Below are positions 61,550 to 64,000 of a stretch of 64,000 bases of DNA, piece after piece. Below the pieces are notes generated by a model. The model was given only the letters and a program-made list of their open reading frames with translations, made no database searches and had not been told where the DNA came from. Origin of the DNA: Pseudalgibacter alginicilyticus (GTDB lineage Bacteria > Bacteroidota > Bacteroidia > Flavobacteriales > Flavobacteriaceae); NCBI RefSeq assembly GCF_001310225.1, contig NZ_CP012898.1, forward strand, positions 2,108,001 to 2,172,000, in the 5' to 3' direction. Every line of letters begins with the position of its first letter. Positions within the stretch are counted from its first letter, which is position 1. Position numbers and translations under genes: made by a program.

Positions 61550-62524
61550 ATGAAACATTTAAAACACTTATTAGGAACTTTATTATTGACTACTTTAATC
61601 TTTACAAGCTGTGAAAAGGACGATGACAACGACATTATTATCCGCGCTACGGCAGAAGATTTTAACAATCTAAAAGACGCGGCCTTAGAAGATTTAACAC
61701 AAACATTCCAGTTTGATGCCGCAGACGGCAGTGTAAACCTAACCTCAGAAAATGGTGTAGAAATTTACATTAACACCAATTGTTTAACCTTAAACGGAAA
61801 TGCCATTACAGGAACTATTGATCTAGAATTTGTTGAAATATTTGAAAAAGGCAATATGCTTACTACCAACAAACCTACTATGGGAATCATGCCTAATGGC
61901 GACAAAGCTTTATTACTAACTGGTGGTGAGTTTTTTGTAGAAGCCACCAAAGATGGGGAGGCTCTTGAAACCAATTGTGGCTTTCAAATGTTTATTCCGG
62001 CAGATTTAACAGGTGGAGTTGATAATGAAATGATTCTTTGGAATGGTATTATTGATGAAGATGGAAACCTTGTTTGGGAAGAAGAAAAAAGAGATGGTGC
62101 TCAAGGTGAAGGAGGTGTGTTTGCAGAAGGAAATAATTACTATGGCTTTTTCCAATCGTTCGGATGGTCTAACGTAGATAGATTTTACAACGACCCAAGA
62201 GACAAAACAACCATTCTTGTTGGAGTACCAGAAGGCTATGACAATACTAATAGTTCGGTTTACATTTCTTATGATGGTGAAGAAACTGGTTTAGCTCAAC
62301 TTGATACTTATGATCCAGCTACTGGTTTGTTTAGTGAGCATTACGGACAAATTCCAATCGGATTAGAATGTCATATCATTTTTGCAACAGAAGAAAACGA
62401 CAACTGGAAATATGCTATAAAAGAAGTAACTATTGTAGAAAATGATATCATCACATTTACTGAAAACGAAACCTCAGTAGTAACAGAAGCACAACTTACA
62501 ACTATTATTAATGATTTACCATAA
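61550..62524 (+). CDS. Lipoprotein of unknown function
   Basis: 324 residues, lipobox FTSC (Cys21), then an acidic EKDDDND spacer that fits a surface-exposed flavobacterial lipoprotein. The mature part is beta-rich, with a conserved-looking core INTNCLTLNGNAITGTIDLE and LLTGGEFFVEATKDGEAL, and a C-terminal VTIVENDIITFTE. It is a hypothetical family; no catalytic motif. Followed by a strong terminator. Confidence 0.65.
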   Translation: MKHLKHLLGTLLLTTLIFTSCEKDDDNDIIIRATAEDFNNLKDAALEDLTQTFQFDAADGSVNLTSENGVEIYINTNCLTLNGNAITGTIDLEFVEIFEKGNMLTTNKPTMGIMPNGDKALLLTGGEFFVEATKDGEALETNCGFQMFIPADLTGGVDNEMILWNGIIDEDGNLVWEEEKRDGAQGEGGVFAEGNNYYGFFQSFGWSNVDRFYNDPRDKTTILVGVPEGYDNTNSSVYISYDGEETGLAQLDTYDPATGLFSEHYGQIPIGLECHIIFATEENDNWKYAIKEVTIVENDIITFTENETSVVTEAQLTTIINDLP

Positions 62525-62586
62525 ACAACTATTAACAAAAAGACCTACTTATATCTTTTTTTGTCCAATTTTTTAACCTATTTATC

Positions 62587-62618
62587 AAAAGCCAGAAACA
62601 CCCAAGTTTCTGGCTTTT
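62587..62618 (+). terminator. Terminator after the 61550 lipoprotein
   Basis: AAAAGCCAGAAAC (62587-62599), loop ACCCAA, GTTTCTGGCTTTT (62606-62618), with T continuing after it: 13 perfect pairs. Confidence 0.9.
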
Positions 62619-62682
62619 TTATTTAGTAATGGGTAACAAATCAAGCCTATTATTTATATAAAGATATAGCCCACAGAATATT

Positions 62683-62781
62683 ATGAAAAAAAAGGTTTAC
62701 ATATTAATTTTAATAGCGCTTATCATGTTAGTGTTAAGTGCTAATATTATGATTGTAGCCTCAAATTACATAACAGATTGA
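62683..62781 (+). CDS. 32-residue single-span membrane peptide
   Basis: ATG 62683 to TGA 62779-62781. MKKKVYILILIALIMLVLSA followed by NIMIVASNYITD: three lysines, then one hydrophobic span of about 20 residues and a short polar tail. No Cys, so not a lipoprotein. It lies between a terminator and the next gene start (75 bases downstream), without overlap. Conservation cannot be judged here; it may be a real small membrane protein or chance. Confidence 0.4.
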   Translation: MKKKVYILILIALIMLVLSANIMIVASNYITD

Positions 62782-62856
62782 TTAACTTACAATTTTAAAA
62801 CTATTTTTAAGCGGACACTTTTTAGTATATTTAGACCAAATAAAACCCTTATCGCT

Positions 62857-64000
62857 ATGAACAAACAGCTATTTTTTATTTGCTTTTTATTTTTCTGTAC
62901 TTATACTTATGGTCAGAGAATAGTAACCGATACAATTACTAGAACCGCAACTATAAATCATACTGCAAATGGCAACCAAGTTGTTTTTACACCAGAAACT
63001 CCAATTTTAAACCAAATAGCAGGAGCACCAAAAGCATTTTACACTCATTTCTGGGAATTTGGTGATGGTAATTACAGCACAGAAGAAAACCCTAAACATA
63101 TATATAAAAACAAAGGTGAATACAACGTAAAACTTTGGGCAACCAATAATTATGATACAGGAAAGCCACCCACTACCCGTCCTAAAAAAGTGGCCATAAC
63201 CAACGTTACAACCGAATATGAAGAAATAGCCTCTATGGATGAGGATTTTATCTTAAAGCGAAATAGAGAGCCTGTTCCAGACCAAGAAATGGTGGTTGTA
63301 TTAAGCTACAAAAATATAAAAGATTATGTAACCAACGGAAAACTTTATCTGTTCTATAACGAACTGAAATATAAAGCCAATAATTTTGAACTGATAGAAA
63401 CCAGAACACACCATAATGAAAACAAAGTTTCAACCGATGAATTTGCTTTTACTTATAACATTGAAAATACTAAAACGTATTTAGCTTCATCAACAAATGA
63501 ACTCGTAAAAACATCTGAAGCCATACAAGATTCTACCGAAAAAACAAACCTTCCGTTAACCATTCAAGAATCCAAGACCTTATACAAAAACTGGAGGCTC
63601 TTAGAATTTGGAAATATGAACCCAAACGAGGAACGCAACATTTTTTTTAGTTTAAAAACCACACCTGAAATGGTTAAGGACACCAGTGCCATTATTTCTG
63701 TTCGTGGTATTTATGTACCCGATGCCAATTACGACAACCATAAAGTAAAAGACATGGAAATGGAAATCGTTACCTCGCACGACCCTAATAAAATGTCATC
63801 AAACGGCACCTTTATGAATTACAGATTAGTGCGGTTTAAAACCTTAAAATATAAAGTAAAATTCCAAAATAATGGCGAAGGCCCAGCACGTACCATTCGT
63901 TTAGAAACCGATATTCCAGACATGTTGGACAAATCTACTATAAAGGTGTTAGACATGTACCCTAAATGCGACATCTGCCCGAAACGTGAGGTTTTATATA
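62857..64000 (+). CDS. PKD-domain secreted protein, cut by window end
   Basis: 381 complete codons are open from ATG 62857 to the right edge with no stop. Signal peptide ending near YTYGQ. A PKD domain at ~45-115 (HFWEFGDGNYSTEENPKHIYKNKGEYNVKLWA) is followed by ~200 residues of beta-rich sequence and, from ~305, a module with SHDPNKMSSNG, LKYKVKFQNNGEGPARTIRLE and DIPDMLDKSTIKV, resembling the DUF7619/DUF11-type repeats seen before T9SS sorting tails. The C-terminus is outside the window; type IX export is likely but unseen. Confidence 0.75.
   Translation, partial: MNKQLFFICFLFFCTYTYGQRIVTDTITRTATINHTANGNQVVFTPETPILNQIAGAPKAFYTHFWEFGDGNYSTEENPKHIYKNKGEYNVKLWATNNYDTGKPPTTRPKKVAITNVTTEYEEIASMDEDFILKRNREPVPDQEMVVVLSYKNIKDYVTNGKLYLFYNELKYKANNFELIETRTHHNENKVSTDEFAFTYNIENTKTYLASSTNELVKTSEAIQDSTEKTNLPLTIQESKTLYKNWRLLEFGNMNPNEERNIFFSLKTTPEMVKDTSAIISVRGIYVPDANYDNHKVKDMEMEIVTSHDPNKMSSNGTFMNYRLVRFKTLKYKVKFQNNGEGPARTIRLETDIPDMLDKSTIKVLDMYPKCDICPKREVLY

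Overview
The window comes from an AT-rich member of the phylum Bacteroidota, most likely a marine or environmental flavobacterium (family Flavobacteriaceae). The evidence is a SusC/SusD outer-membrane pair, C-terminal type IX secretion (T9SS) sorting domains, many MKK-type Sec and lipoprotein signals, a near absence of purine-rich Shine-Dalgarno sites, the TTG-N19/20-TAnnTTTG promoter pattern of the Bacteroidota primary sigma factor, a mevalonate pathway, and a DUF2723 (GT117-type) membrane protein.

Layout. 1-6100: end of dihydrofolate reductase, a kelch lipoprotein, a GH105-type glycoside hydrolase, two small secreted proteins, an FAD dehydrogenase and a maltose-type acetyltransferase. 6380-9370: membrane-anchored AraC regulator, then a BspA-like DUF285 surface protein with 75-bp tandem repeats and a T9SS tail. 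9490-14530: fabD-lspA, convergent galE and a DegT-type aminotransferase, and waaA. 14610-35826: a divergent locus around a MocR-type (GntR-PLP) regulator, with SusC/SusD, five lipoproteins on its left arm and two M14 carboxypeptidases, gamma-glutamyltransferase, D-aminoacylase, a lipoprotein form of glutamate racemase, a probable zinc hydrolase and a DadA-like D-amino-acid oxidase. 36058-43180: acidic lipoprotein, a frameshifted quinone oxidoreductase facing its HxlR regulator, pentapeptide protein, polysaccharide deacetylase, DUF2723 protein and tRNA-Gln. 43340-49360: oxidative-damage group (msrB, msrA, GNAT, selO, a second reduced msrA, an alpha/beta hydrolase-OsmC fusion, aldo/keto reductase). 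49580-59450: thioesterase, GDPD, YhiN-type flavoprotein, DUF1697, mvaD, mevalonate kinase, an MBOAT/SGNH pair, UbiA and an RsuA-family protein that lacks its catalytic Asp. 59540-64000: ECF sigma factor with a membrane TPR protein, a small duplicated secreted protein, a lipoprotein, a 32-residue membrane peptide, and the start of a PKD-domain protein running off the window.

The most unusual region is 14610-35826. SusC/SusD pairs are best known for glycans, but no glycosidase is present here. Every recognisable enzyme acts on peptides, gamma-glutamyl bonds, N-acyl-D-amino acids or D-amino acids. The regulator belongs to an amino-acid/PLP-sensing family, and the shared intergenic region carries two direct copies of GCATACCAATTAT, containing ATACCA, a core I recall from the MocR-family regulator GabR. 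I infer an outer-membrane uptake and degradation system for a peptide-like polymer containing D- or gamma-linked glutamate (peptidoglycan stem peptides, poly-gamma-glutamate or related peptides). The substrate cannot be proven from sequence.

No rRNA, CRISPR array, insertion sequence or prophage was recognised.
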